From the NCBI RefSeq assembly GCF_004682045.1, contig NZ_QUZT01000007.1, positions 1-64,000 of the forward strand: a stretch of DNA of 64,000 nt. Reading direction: 5' to 3'. The notes under the pieces are model-generated. The model had not been told where the DNA came from and searched no databases. It was given only the letters and a program-made list of their open reading frames with translations. The position numbers were made by a program, and so were the translations under genes. This stretch comes from Pseudomonas nabeulensis. GTDB taxonomy: Bacteria; Pseudomonadota; Gammaproteobacteria; Pseudomonadales; Pseudomonadaceae. This document shows, one piece after another, positions 39,404 to 48,921 of this stretch (its first letter is position 1; each line of letters opens with the position of its first letter).

Positions 39404-39533
39404 AAAAAATGTGGGAGGGGCGGTGCGACGGTTCGACTTGCCCCCGATGGCGGTGTGTCAGTCAGTTTATCTGTAGCTGACCCACTGCAATCGGGGGCAA
39501 GTCGAACCGTCGCACCGCCCCTCCCACATTTTG
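39404..39533. repeat. Variant REPIN with an extra block in both arms
   Basis: The arms begin GTGGGAGGGG like the others but then carry CGGTGCGACGGTTCGA before CTTGCCCCCGAT. The right arm holds the exact inverse of that block. The whole can fold into an unusually long hairpin. It lies between the receptor gene and convergent hemH. Confidence 0.9.
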
Positions 39534-39537
39534 ATCT

Positions 39538-40557
39538 TCACTGAATCGAGGCTTTTTCACACAAGGTATTGAGCGCCACCGCCCACTGCGGCTCATCATT
39601 CAAACACGGCACCAGCACCAACTCCTCGCCCCCCGCTTCACGGAATTGCTCCGACCCGCGATCACCGATCTCTTCCAGCGTCTCGATGCAATCGGCGACA
39701 AACGCCGGGCACATCACCAGCAACTTCTTCACACCTTGCTGAGCGAGCGCTTCCAGGCGTGCTTCGGTATAGGGTTCGATCCACTTCGCCCGGCCCAGGC
39801 GCGATTGGAACGCCACCGACCACTTGTCCTCCGGCAAGCCCATGCGCGCGGCAAAGTCACGCGCCACGCTGAAACACTGGCCGCGATAACACGTGGCGCG
39901 CACTTCGGGCGATGCGTTCACACAGCAATCCGTCGCACCGTCAAACGTGTGCCCAGGGTTGAGCTTTTGCAGGTGGCGTTCCGGCAGGCCATGGAAGCTG
40001 AACAGGAGGTGATCGTAGTCCTGCTGCAAATGCGGTTTGGCGCTGGCCACCAGGGCGTCGAGGTATTCGGGTTGATCGTAGAACGGTTGCAGGGTGGCAA
40101 ATTGCAGGTCGAGCTTGTTGTCGCGCACGACCCGCCGTGCTTCTTCCACGACGGTGGTCACAGTGCTGTCGGCAAACTGCGGATACAACGGCGCCAACGT
40201 GACCTTGCGAATACCCTGGGCGGCGAGACGGGTCAGCACGCTTTCAATGGACGGCTCGCCGTAGCGCATTGCCAATTCCACCGGGCCGTGTTTCCACTGC
40301 GACATCATTTGCTGTTGCAGACGGCGGCTGAGCACCACCAACGGTGAGCCTTCATCCCACCAGATGGACGCATAGGCATGGGCCGACTGCTCGGGACGCT
40401 TGATCAAAATCAGCGACACCAGCAAACGCCGCACCGGCCATGGCAGGTCGATCACATAAGGGTCCATCAGGAACTGATTGAGGTAGCTGCGCACATCGGC
40501 CACCGAAGTGGACGCCGGTGAACCCAGGTTGACCAGTAACAACGCGTGATCCGTCAT
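39538..40557 (-). CDS. hemH: Ferrochelatase
   Basis: It inserts Fe(II) into protoporphyrin IX, the last step of haem synthesis. The 339-residue protein begins [16 protein letters not shown] and has the [17 protein letters not shown] and [13 protein letters not shown] motifs with the catalytic histidine, and a later [16 protein letters not shown]. It follows the TIGR01777 gene by 14 bases in the same direction. Confidence 0.97.
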   Translation of the reverse strand: MTDHALLLVNLGSPASTSVADVRSYLNQFLMDPYVIDLPWPVRRLLVSLILIKRPEQSAHAYASIWWDEGSPLVVLSRRLQQQMMSQWKHGPVELAMRYGEPSIESVLTRLAAQGIRKVTLAPLYPQFADSTVTTVVEEARRVVRDNKLDLQFATLQPFYDQPEYLDALVASAKPHLQQDYDHLLFSFHGLPERHLQKLNPGHTFDGATDCCVNASPEVRATCYRGQCFSVARDFAARMGLPEDKWSVAFQSRLGRAKWIEPYTEARLEALAQQGVKKLLVMCPAFVADCIETLEEIGDRGSEQFREAGGEELVLVPCLNDEPQWAVALNTLCEKASIQ

Positions 40558-40571
40558 GCAACATCCTATCT

Positions 40572-41471
40572 CTAGAGGCGGCTGGACAAATCGTCCAGAG
40601 CCGCACGCAACTCAGTGAACTGGAAAGTGAAACCCGCAGCCAGCAACCGCTCCGGCTGCGCCTTCTGCCCGCCCAATAGCAAGCCGGACAACTCACCCAG
40701 CCCCACCTTCAACACAAAGGCCGGCAGCGGCATGAACGCCGGGCGGTGCAGCACCTGGCCCAACGTCTTGGCAAACTCGCGATTACGCACCGGGTGCGGC
40801 GCGCAGGCATTATAAGGACCGCTGGCGTTTGGCTGGTGCAGAAGAAAATCAATCAGGGCGATTTGATCCTTGATATGCACCCACGGCATCCACTGCCGAC
40901 CATTGCCGATAGGCCCGCCTAGCGCCAGTTTGAACGGCAGCAACAGCCGCGACAAAAAGCCGCCCTCCGCTGCCAATACCAGGCCGGTACGCACCAGCAC
41001 CACGCGGATGCCCAGCGCTTCGGCGCGCTGGGCGGTTTCTTCCCAGGCGATGCACAGTTGGCTGGGGAAGTCGTCCTGCACCGGGCCGCTGGCTTCGGTC
41101 AATTCACGCTCGCCGCCGTCGCCGTACCAACCCACCGCCGAACCGGAAATCAACACCGCGGGTTTACGCTCCAAACCGTCGAGCCACGCCAACAGGGTTT
41201 CGGTGAGGCTGATGCGACTGCTCCACAACAATGCCTTGCGCTTGTGGGTCCAGGGGCGGTCTGCAATGGGGGCGCCCGCCAGGTTAATGACCGCGTCCAC
41301 CGAGCCGATAACCTGTTGTAGGCGGTCGACTCCTGACACCTGAGCGCCGCATACCTTGGCGACCTGTTCCGGGTGACGGGTCCACACGGTCAGGCGATGG
41401 CCCTGCGCGAGCCAGTGTTGGCACAGTTGACGGCCGATCAAGCCCGTACCGCCGGTCAGCAAAATATGCAT
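40572..41471 (-). CDS. TIGR01777 family SDR-type oxidoreductase
   Basis: The 299-residue extended SDR-like protein (SDR39U1 family) has [11 protein letters not shown] at residues 7-17, [23 protein letters not shown] and a C-terminal DUF1731-type segment ([22 protein letters not shown]). The substrate is unknown. Adjacency to hemH recurs in pseudomonads; it is the first gene of a two-gene run and is divergent from the renalase-like gene. Confidence 0.88.
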   Translation of the reverse strand: MHILLTGGTGLIGRQLCQHWLAQGHRLTVWTRHPEQVAKVCGAQVSGVDRLQQVIGSVDAVINLAGAPIADRPWTHKRKALLWSSRISLTETLLAWLDGLERKPAVLISGSAVGWYGDGGERELTEASGPVQDDFPSQLCIAWEETAQRAEALGIRVVLVRTGLVLAAEGGFLSRLLLPFKLALGGPIGNGRQWMPWVHIKDQIALIDFLLHQPNASGPYNACAPHPVRNREFAKTLGQVLHRPAFMPLPAFVLKVGLGELSGLLLGGQKAQPERLLAAGFTFQFTELRAALDDLSSRL

Positions 41472-41611
41472 GGGACGTTCCTCATGTAACGTTCGCCGCC
41501 CGTCACTGGTCTATTTTATAAACAGGGACAAATTTTGTTACTCGGCGTCACGTTGGTTTGGACCTCTGCCTTAACCATAGGTCACGCCGTTAGAACAGGT
41601 AAGCCAAAACT

Positions 41612-41635
41612 TATACCAAAAAACAACATTGTACA
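41612..41635. promoter_or_regulatory. Near-match LitR-type operator ahead of the renalase-like gene
   Basis: TATACC (41612-41617), 12 bases, TGTACA (41630-41635). The first half differs by one base from T(G/A)TACA. The right half overlaps a possible -35 (TTGTAC) 17 bases from TAGTCT. Confidence 0.5.
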
Positions 41636-41672
41636 GCTATTGGTGTCCGCGTAGTCTGTACTCAACGGATAA

Positions 41673-42668
<996 letters not shown>

Positions 42669-42674
42669 AAAACC

Positions 42675-42698
42675 TGTACAAAAAAATTGACTTGTACA
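42675..42698. promoter_or_regulatory. LitR-type operator 1
   Basis: TGTACA (42675-42680), exactly 12 bases, TGTACA (42693-42698): a perfect fit to T(G/A)TACA-N12-TGTA(C/T)A. It overlaps a good -35 TTGACT (42687-42692), which is 16 bases from TATGAT (42709-42714). Confidence 0.8.
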
Positions 42699-42714
42699 GT
42701 ATCAAACCTATGAT
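42687..42714 (+). promoter_or_regulatory. Promoter of the DUF523-merR-phrB-cfa block
   Basis: TTGACT-N16-TATGAT between the two LitR-type operators. Transcription would begin near 42721, so operator 1 covers the -35 and operator 2 lies just downstream of the start, as expected for dark-state repression. Confidence 0.6.
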
Positions 42715-42723
42715 GAGATTAGT

Positions 42724-42747
42724 TGTACAAACTTACGTGTTTGTATA
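42724..42747. promoter_or_regulatory. LitR-type operator 2
   Basis: TGTACA (42724-42729), exactly 12 bases, TGTATA (42742-42747): a second perfect fit to the same pattern, centred 49 bases after operator 1. Confidence 0.78.
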
Positions 42748-42769
42748 GGAATCTCACAGAGGTTGGCTT

Positions 42770-43729
42770 ATGCCTGGCATCACCAAGCCAAAAATCGCAG
42801 TCAGCGCCTGCCTGCTCGGCGAGAACGTGCGCTTCAACGGCGGCCATAAACAATCGTTGCTGTGCAGCCAGACCCTCGCCGACTACTTCGAATTTGTGCC
42901 GCTGTGCCCGGAAGTCGCCATTGGCCTGGGCATTCCCCGCGAACCGATCCGCCTGGTGGGCGACCCCGCCCACCCGCAAGCCGTCGGCACCGTGCACCGC
43001 GAACTTAACGTCACCCAGCCGCTGGACGACTACGGCCAGCAAATGGCCGAGGAACACACCGACCTGTGCGGCTACATCTTTATGCAGAAGTCACCGTCCT
43101 GCGGGCTGGAGCGGGTCAAGGTGTACCGCGACAACGGCACCCCGGTAGACGGCGGCGGGCGCGGTATTTATGCCCAGGCCTTTTGCGCGCGCCACCCCAA
43201 CCTGCCGGTGGAAGAAGATGGTCGACTGCATGACCCGGTACTGCGGGAAAACTTCCTGACCCGCGTGTTCGTCTACGCCGACTGGCAGCGGTTAATGGCC
43301 GAGGGGCTGAGCCGTTATTGCTTGCTGGCCTTTCACTCGCGCTACAAATACCTGCTGATGGCCCACAGCCCCGCGCACTACAAAAGCCTCGGCCACTTGC
43401 TGGGCAGTATGGGCAAGGGCATCGACCTCAACGACTTGGCCTCCCGCTACTTCAGCGAACTGATGACCGGCCTGAGCAAATGCGCCACCCGTGGCACCCA
43501 CACCAACGTGCTGCAACACATCAGCGGCTACCTCAAGCAAGTCATCAGCGCCGATGACAAACAGGAAATGCAGACCGTCATCGGCCAGTACCGCCACGGC
43601 ATCGTGCCGTTGGTGGTGCCGCTGACCTTGCTCAAACACCACTTTCGCCAACACCCGGACCGCTACATCGCGCAGCAGGCCTACCTGCAACCGCACCCGG
43701 AAAATCTCAGCCTGCGAAATGCGATCTAA
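42770..43729 (+). CDS. DUF523-DUF1722 fusion (TudS-like desulfidase domain plus YbgA domain)
   Basis: The protein has 319 residues. The N-terminal DUF523 domain (about 8-150) holds three conserved cysteines, Cys14 (SACLLGE), Cys46 (PLCPEV) and Cys111 (SPSCGL), spaced as in TudS thiouracil desulfurases, where they hold a [4Fe-4S] cluster. The C-terminal DUF1722 (YbgA) domain begins near 190 with FHSRYKYLLMAHSP and contains LLKHHFRQHP. AGAGG lies 9 bases before the ATG. It is first after the double operator and is followed by merR and phrB, so light-dependent expression is likely. Desulfidase activity is an inference from the cysteine pattern. Confidence 0.85.
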   Translation: MPGITKPKIAVSACLLGENVRFNGGHKQSLLCSQTLADYFEFVPLCPEVAIGLGIPREPIRLVGDPAHPQAVGTVHRELNVTQPLDDYGQQMAEEHTDLCGYIFMQKSPSCGLERVKVYRDNGTPVDGGGRGIYAQAFCARHPNLPVEEDGRLHDPVLRENFLTRVFVYADWQRLMAEGLSRYCLLAFHSRYKYLLMAHSPAHYKSLGHLLGSMGKGIDLNDLASRYFSELMTGLSKCATRGTHTNVLQHISGYLKQVISADDKQEMQTVIGQYRHGIVPLVVPLTLLKHHFRQHPDRYIAQQAYLQPHPENLSLRNAI

Positions 43730-43732
43730 TTC

Positions 43733-44650
43733 ATGAAAGCTGCCCTGCAAGAAGACCTCACCCAAGCCATCGAAGACGGCTGGCTGCCCATCCGCGAAGT
43801 GGCGCGCCAGACGGGCGTCAACGCCGTGACCCTGCGCGCCTGGGAACGTCGCTATGGCCTGATCGTGCCCCAGCGCACGCCCAAGGGCCATCGCCTGTTC
43901 AACGCCGAACATGTACAACGCATCCACACCATTCTCACTTGGCTCAATCGCGGCGTGCCGGTGAGCCAGGTCAAAAGCCTGATCGACTCCGCCCTGAGCG
44001 TCCCCGATGTCGTTGAGAGTGAATGGCACAGCCTGCGCCAGAACCTGGTGCAGGCCATCAGCGAACTGAACGAGCGACGGGTCGACGACACCTTCAACCA
44101 GGCCATGGCCCTGTACCCGCCGCGCACCTTGTGCGAGCAACTGCTGTTGCCGTTGCTGCGGGAGTTGGAGCAGCGCTGGCAAGGCCAGTTCGGCGCGCAG
44201 ATGGAACGGGTGTTTTTCCTGTCATGGCTGCGCAGTAAATTCGGCGCACGCATCTATCACAACAATCGCCAATTGCAGGGTGCGCCGCTGTTGCTGGTGA
44301 ATCAGTCCGACCTGCCAATGGAGCCGCACCTGTGGCTCAGCGCGTGGCTGGCCAGCAGCGCCGATAGCCCGGTGGAAGTCTTCGACTGGCCACTGCCGGC
44401 CGGTGAATTGGCCCTGGCGGTGGAACACCTGAAACCACGCGCCGTGCTGTTGTATTCCAGCAAGGCGCTCCACCTGTCGGCATTCGCAAAACTTCTGGGC
44501 GGCGTCAGTTGCCCAAAGTTGATCGTCGGACCAACGGTATGCATCCACCAGGCCGAGTTGGCCGTATTAACCCGTGACACTCCTGAATTGTTCGTGGCCG
44601 AAGATCCACTGTCGGCCCACCAGCTACTGATCCAGCGTGGACTTGTTTAA
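43733..44650 (+). CDS. MerR-family regulator of the LitR/CarH type (class II, PplR-like)
   Basis: The protein has 305 residues. The N-terminal MerR helix-turn-helix (about 15-90) contains IREVARQTGVNAVTLRAWERRYGLIVPQRTPKGHRLF. The rest follows the CarH/LitR layout of a helical linker and a Rossmann-like domain (APLLLVNQSDLP...RAVLLYSSKALHLSAF). The B12 motif ExxHxxG is not visible; at the matching place the chain reads VFFLSWLRSKFGARIYHNNR. This fits the class II LitR proteins of pseudomonads, which work with a separate light sensor. It starts 3 bases after the preceding stop and abuts phrB. It probably binds the operators at 42675-42747 and thus controls its own gene. Confidence 0.85.
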   Translation: MKAALQEDLTQAIEDGWLPIREVARQTGVNAVTLRAWERRYGLIVPQRTPKGHRLFNAEHVQRIHTILTWLNRGVPVSQVKSLIDSALSVPDVVESEWHSLRQNLVQAISELNERRVDDTFNQAMALYPPRTLCEQLLLPLLRELEQRWQGQFGAQMERVFFLSWLRSKFGARIYHNNRQLQGAPLLLVNQSDLPMEPHLWLSAWLASSADSPVEVFDWPLPAGELALAVEHLKPRAVLLYSSKALHLSAFAKLLGGVSCPKLIVGPTVCIHQAELAVLTRDTPELFVAEDPLSAHQLLIQRGLV

Positions 44651-46096
44651 ATGCATTTGATCTGGCTGCGCACCGACTTGCGCCTGCACGACAACACCGC
44701 CCTCGCCGCCGCCTGCCAGCGCGGCCCGACTGTGGCAGTGTTCCTGCTCACGCCCGAACAGTGGCTGGCCCATGATGATGCGCCGTGCAAAGTGGATTTC
44801 TGGCTGCGCAACCTTAAAGAACTGAGCACTGCACTCGGCAAGCTGAATATCCCGTTGCAGATCCACTCTGCGCCGACCTGGGACCAGGCACCCGCCGTCT
44901 TGAGCCAGCTGTGCCGTGAGTTGTCAGTGGAGTCGGTGCACGTCAACGAGGAATACGGCATCCACGAAAGCCGACGCGATGCGGCGGTGTCCAAGGCGCT
45001 GGACGCCGACGGCGTGAGCTTCCACAGCTACCTGGACCAATTGTTTTTCCAACCCGGCAGCGTGCTGACCAAGACCGGCACGTATTTCCAGGTGTTCAGC
45101 CAGTTCCGCAAGGTCTGCTACACGCGCTTGCACAGCAGCCTGCCGCGCCTGGTGGCGACGCCTAAAGCCCAGGCCAAACTCCCGCTCAAAAGCGATCCGG
45201 TCCCACACACGGTTGACGGTTTCGAGCCACCCAGCGATACGCTGCGCGCCCTCTGGCCAGCCGGCGAAGAGGAAGCCCGTCGTCGCCTCGATGGGTTTGC
45301 CGACCAGCAGATCAGCTACTACAAGGATGAGCGCGACTTCCCCGCCAAACCCGGCACCAGTCAGCTTTCGGCCTACCTGGCTGCCGGCGTGGTATCGCCG
45401 CGCCAGTGCCTGCATGCCGCACTGCAAACCAACCAGGGGGAGTTTGAAAGCGGCGACATGGGCGCCATCACTTGGATCAACGAGCTGCTCTGGCGCGAGT
45501 TCTACAAACACATTCTGGTGGGTTACCCACGAGTTTCTCGCCACCGTGCATTTCGCCCCGAAACCGAGGCAGTCGCCTGGCGCAATGCGCCAAAGGAGCT
45601 TGCCGCCTGGCAAGAGGCGCGCACCGGCCTGCCGATCATTGACGCGGCCATGCGCCAACTGCTCGAAACCGGCTGGATGCATAACCGCCTGCGCATGGTG
45701 GTGGCGATGTTCCTCACCAAAAACCTGCTGATCGACTGGCGTGAAGGCGAGCGTTTCTTTATGCGCCACCTGATCGACGGTGACCTGGCCGCCAACAACG
45801 GCGGCTGGCAGTGGAGTTCTTCCACCGGCACCGACTCGGCACCCTACTTCCGGATTTTCAGCCCGCTGAGCCAGTCCGAGAAATTCGACAGCGAAGGGGT
45901 GTTTATCAAGCACTGGCTACCGGAACTGGCGGCACTCAATAAAAAAGAAGTGCACAACCCCGAAACGGTTGGCGGCCTGTTCGGCGTGGCCGATTACCCG
46001 CGCGCCATCGTTGACCTGAAAAAATCCCGCGAGCGTGCGTTGGCGGCTTTCCGCAGCCTGCCCTCACGCCAAGCCATGGGAGGCGACAATGAGTGA
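44651..46096 (+). CDS. phrB: Deoxyribodipyrimidine photolyase
   Basis: This class I CPD photolyase of 481 residues uses blue light and FADH- to split UV-made pyrimidine dimers. The N-terminal antenna-binding domain begins MHLIWLRTDLRLHDNTALAAA. The FAD domain shows LLWREFYKHILVGYP, TGLPIIDAAMRQLLETGWMHNRLRMVVAMFLTK and GDLAANNGGWQWSSSTGTDSAPYFRIF. It begins on the base after the merR stop. Confidence 0.97.
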   Translation: MHLIWLRTDLRLHDNTALAAACQRGPTVAVFLLTPEQWLAHDDAPCKVDFWLRNLKELSTALGKLNIPLQIHSAPTWDQAPAVLSQLCRELSVESVHVNEEYGIHESRRDAAVSKALDADGVSFHSYLDQLFFQPGSVLTKTGTYFQVFSQFRKVCYTRLHSSLPRLVATPKAQAKLPLKSDPVPHTVDGFEPPSDTLRALWPAGEEEARRRLDGFADQQISYYKDERDFPAKPGTSQLSAYLAAGVVSPRQCLHAALQTNQGEFESGDMGAITWINELLWREFYKHILVGYPRVSRHRAFRPETEAVAWRNAPKELAAWQEARTGLPIIDAAMRQLLETGWMHNRLRMVVAMFLTKNLLIDWREGERFFMRHLIDGDLAANNGGWQWSSSTGTDSAPYFRIFSPLSQSEKFDSEGVFIKHWLPELAALNKKEVHNPETVGGLFGVADYPRAIVDLKKSRERALAAFRSLPSRQAMGGDNE

Positions 46097-46871
46097 CGTA
46101 GCCCCTCGTCGTTATTGGCTGACCGGCGCCAGCAGTGGCATCGGTGCGGCACTGGCGATCGAACTGCTCGAGAGCGGCGCTCACGTCGCCGTCAGCTCGC
46201 GCACCAAAGCGCCGCTGGAGACCCTCGCCGAACACTATCCAGGGCAAGTGCTGGTAGTGACGGGCGACTTGACCGACAGCCAGACCGTACGCGAAATCGG
46301 CGAACACATCGGCGCGGCCTGGGGCGCGGTGGACACGGTGATCCTCAATGCCGGCACCTGTGAATACGTGGATGCGCGGCAGTTCGATGCCTCCATCATC
46401 GAGCACGTGGTGCGCACCAACTTGCTGGCCAGCAGTTACTGCATCGAAGCCGCCCTGCCGCTGTTGCGGGCAGGGCAAACGCCGCACCTGGTGGGCGTTG
46501 CCAGCGCCGTGACCTACCTGCCGATGCCACGCGCCGAAGCGTATGGCGCGTCCAAGGCTGGTTTGCGTTACCTGTTCGAATCGTTGCGCATCAGCCTGTC
46601 GCCGGAAAATATCGACGTCACCGTGGTCAGCCCAGGCTTTGTCGATACGCCGCTGACCGAGCGTAACGACTTCCCCATGCCCCTGAGCTGGCCGGCGGAC
46701 AAAGCCGCGCGGCACATCTTCGCCAAGCTGGAAAAACGCCCGCTGGAAATCGCCTTTCCGGCGCTGTTTATCGCCACGTTGTGGCCACTGTCGAAATTGC
46801 CCAACCGCGCCCAACTGGCCATTGGCAAACGCATGCTGCGCAGCCCACCGCCGAAGAAGGACACGCCGTGA
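46089..46871 (+). CDS. Short-chain dehydrogenase/reductase
   Basis: This classical SDR has 260 residues, with TGASSGIGAALAIEL near the N-terminus, LNAGTCEYVD, and the catalytic YGASKAGLRYL (Tyr/Lys). A C-terminal hydrophobic stretch (ALFIATLWPLSKLP) suggests membrane association. The ATG overlaps the phrB stop by 8 bases with GGGAGG upstream. The same type of SDR accompanies photolyase and Cfa-like genes in photo-oxidative regulons of other bacteria. The substrate is unknown. Confidence 0.85.
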   Translation: MSDVAPRRYWLTGASSGIGAALAIELLESGAHVAVSSRTKAPLETLAEHYPGQVLVVTGDLTDSQTVREIGEHIGAAWGAVDTVILNAGTCEYVDARQFDASIIEHVVRTNLLASSYCIEAALPLLRAGQTPHLVGVASAVTYLPMPRAEAYGASKAGLRYLFESLRISLSPENIDVTVVSPGFVDTPLTERNDFPMPLSWPADKAARHIFAKLEKRPLEIAFPALFIATLWPLSKLPNRAQLAIGKRMLRSPPPKKDTP

Positions 46872-48115
46872 AGATCGCCATTATCGGCAGCGGTATCGCC
46901 GGGTTGACCAGCGCCTACCTGCTTAGCCGCCGGCATGAAATCACGCTGTTCGAGGCGGGCGACCGTATTGGTGGGCATACCCACACGGTCAACGTCACCG
47001 TCGAAGGTGAACGCTACGCGGTGGACACCGGTTTTATCGTGTTCAACGACTGGACCTATCCCAACTTTATTCGCTTGCTGGAGCAGATCGGGGTCACGTT
47101 CAAACCCACCGAAATGAGCTTTTCGGTATGCGATGAACGCACGGGGCTCGAGTACAACGGCAACAACCTCAACAGCCTGTTTGCCCAGCGCCGCAATATT
47201 CTGTCGCCAGGGTTTTGGGGCATGTTGCGCGATATCCTGCGCTTCAATCGCCAGGCGCCGCTGGACCTGCAAGAGCAACGGATCAGCGCCGAGATGACCC
47301 TGGGTGAATACCTGGAGACCGGGGGTTATGGCCCGCGGTTTGTGCTGCATTACATCGTGCCGATGGGCTCGGCGATCTGGTCGATGTCCCAAGCCGAGAT
47401 GCTCGCGTTCCCACTGCAATTCTTTGTGCGGTTTTTCAAGAACCACGGCTTACTCTCGGTGAACAACCGCCCGCAGTGGTGTGTGATCGAAGGCGGTTCC
47501 AGTCGCTATATCGAACCGCTGACCCGCCGCTTTCGCGAGCATATTCGCCTCGATTGCCCGGTCCATCTGGTTGAGCGCGACGCCGAAGGCGTTGTTATCC
47601 ACAGCGCCAGGGGCACCGAAGCATTCGACAAGGTGGTTTTCGCCTGCCACAGCGACCAGGCCCTGGCCTTGCTGGGTGACCCGAGTCAGGCAGAGCAAGA
47701 GATCCTCGGCGCCCTGCCCTACGCCGACAATGACGTGGTGCTGCACACCGACACCCGCCTGCTGCCCGAGCGCAAACTGGCCTGGGCCAGTTGGAACTAC
47801 CGGCTCAGCGGCAATACGCAGAGCCAGGCGGCGGTGACCTATGACATGAACATCCTGCAAGGCATCGACAGCCCCACCACGTTTTGCGTGAGCCTCAACC
47901 AGACGTCGATGATCAACCCGCTGAAAGTCCTCGCCCGCTACACCTACGCGCACCCGCAATACAGCCTGGCCGCGGTGGCGGCACAAGCGCGTCGGGATGA
48001 AATCTCCGGCGTACGCCATACCTTCTATTGCGGCGCCTACTGGGCCAACGGTTTTCACGAGGACGGCGTGGTCAGTGCGCTGCACGTGGCGCAAGCCTTC
48101 GGAGAAACCCTGTGA
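46868..48115 (+). CDS. COG2907-type FAD/NAD(P)-binding protein
   Basis: This amine-oxidase-superfamily flavoprotein of 415 residues begins with GTG in the SDR stop (GTGA). The N-terminal FAD motif IAIIGSGIAGLTSAYLLSRRHEITLFEAGDRIGGHTHTV is followed by DTGFIVFNDWTYPNF. Relatives lie next to Cfa-like methyltransferases in many genomes, including the singlet-oxygen regulon of Rhodobacter, so a role in modifying membrane fatty acids is the best guess. Confidence 0.85.
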   Translation: MKIAIIGSGIAGLTSAYLLSRRHEITLFEAGDRIGGHTHTVNVTVEGERYAVDTGFIVFNDWTYPNFIRLLEQIGVTFKPTEMSFSVCDERTGLEYNGNNLNSLFAQRRNILSPGFWGMLRDILRFNRQAPLDLQEQRISAEMTLGEYLETGGYGPRFVLHYIVPMGSAIWSMSQAEMLAFPLQFFVRFFKNHGLLSVNNRPQWCVIEGGSSRYIEPLTRRFREHIRLDCPVHLVERDAEGVVIHSARGTEAFDKVVFACHSDQALALLGDPSQAEQEILGALPYADNDVVLHTDTRLLPERKLAWASWNYRLSGNTQSQAAVTYDMNILQGIDSPTTFCVSLNQTSMINPLKVLARYTYAHPQYSLAAVAAQARRDEISGVRHTFYCGAYWANGFHEDGVVSALHVAQAFGETL

Positions 48116-48921
48116 ACAGCGCCCTGTACAGCGGCTGGATCGCCCATCGCCGGTTTGCGCCCAAGGCCCACGCCTTTCGCTACCGCATCGGCCTGCTGTA
48201 CCTGGATTTAAGCGAAGAACACGACGTGCTGGGGCTGTCGCCCTTGGCCGGGCGCAGCCGGTTTGCGCCCTTCGGTTTTCGCCAGCAGGACTACCTGCGT
48301 GAATTGACGCGTAACGGCATGAGCTTGAGCGATGCCGTACGCCAGGAAGTCGGCAAGGCACTGGGGCGTACACCCCGGGGCGTTATCTGCCTACTGACCC
48401 AGGCCCGCAGTTGGGGCCTGGCTTTTAACCCTGTGAGTTTCTTCTACTGTTTCGAGGCCGACGGACAATTGGCCGCGATCCTGTGCGAAGTGACCAACAC
48501 CCCATGGCGCGAGCGCTATCACTACGTGCTACCGGCCCAGTCCCTGGGCGCGGATGAGCATCAGCATTTCGCCGTGGCCAAGGCATTCCATGTGTCGCCG
48601 TTCCTGCCCCGCGACCTGGAATACCGCATGAGCTTCAGCCCACCCACCGCCAGACTCGGCGTGCATATGGCCGACTGGCAGGGCCCGCTGAAAGTCTTCG
48701 ATGCCACCTTGAACCTGCAAAAACAACCCCTGACCCGCGCCAGCCTGCATCGCTACCTGTGGCGCTTTCCCTGGATGACCGCCAAGACCTGCTTGGCAAT
48801 CTACTGGCAGGCCCTGCGCCTGTTGCTCAAACGCACGCCGATTTTTCCCCATCAGACCGCCGATGGCGCCGCTCGCACCGCAGTCGGGTATACCAAGGAT
48901 CGCCGCCATGAAAACCCCTAG
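48112..48921 (+). CDS. DUF1365 family protein
   Basis: The 269-residue protein starts with GTG inside the preceding stop codon. The family pattern is visible: SALYSGWIAHRRFAPKAHAFRYR, GVICLLTQARSWGLAFNPVSFFYCF, EVTNTPWRERYHYVLP and KAFHVSPFLPRDLEYRM. DUF1365 genes regularly lie between a COG2907 flavoprotein and a Cfa-like gene. The function is unknown, presumably in the same lipid modification. Confidence 0.85.
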   Translation: MNSALYSGWIAHRRFAPKAHAFRYRIGLLYLDLSEEHDVLGLSPLAGRSRFAPFGFRQQDYLRELTRNGMSLSDAVRQEVGKALGRTPRGVICLLTQARSWGLAFNPVSFFYCFEADGQLAAILCEVTNTPWRERYHYVLPAQSLGADEHQHFAVAKAFHVSPFLPRDLEYRMSFSPPTARLGVHMADWQGPLKVFDATLNLQKQPLTRASLHRYLWRFPWMTAKTCLAIYWQALRLLLKRTPIFPHQTADGAARTAVGYTKDRRHENP

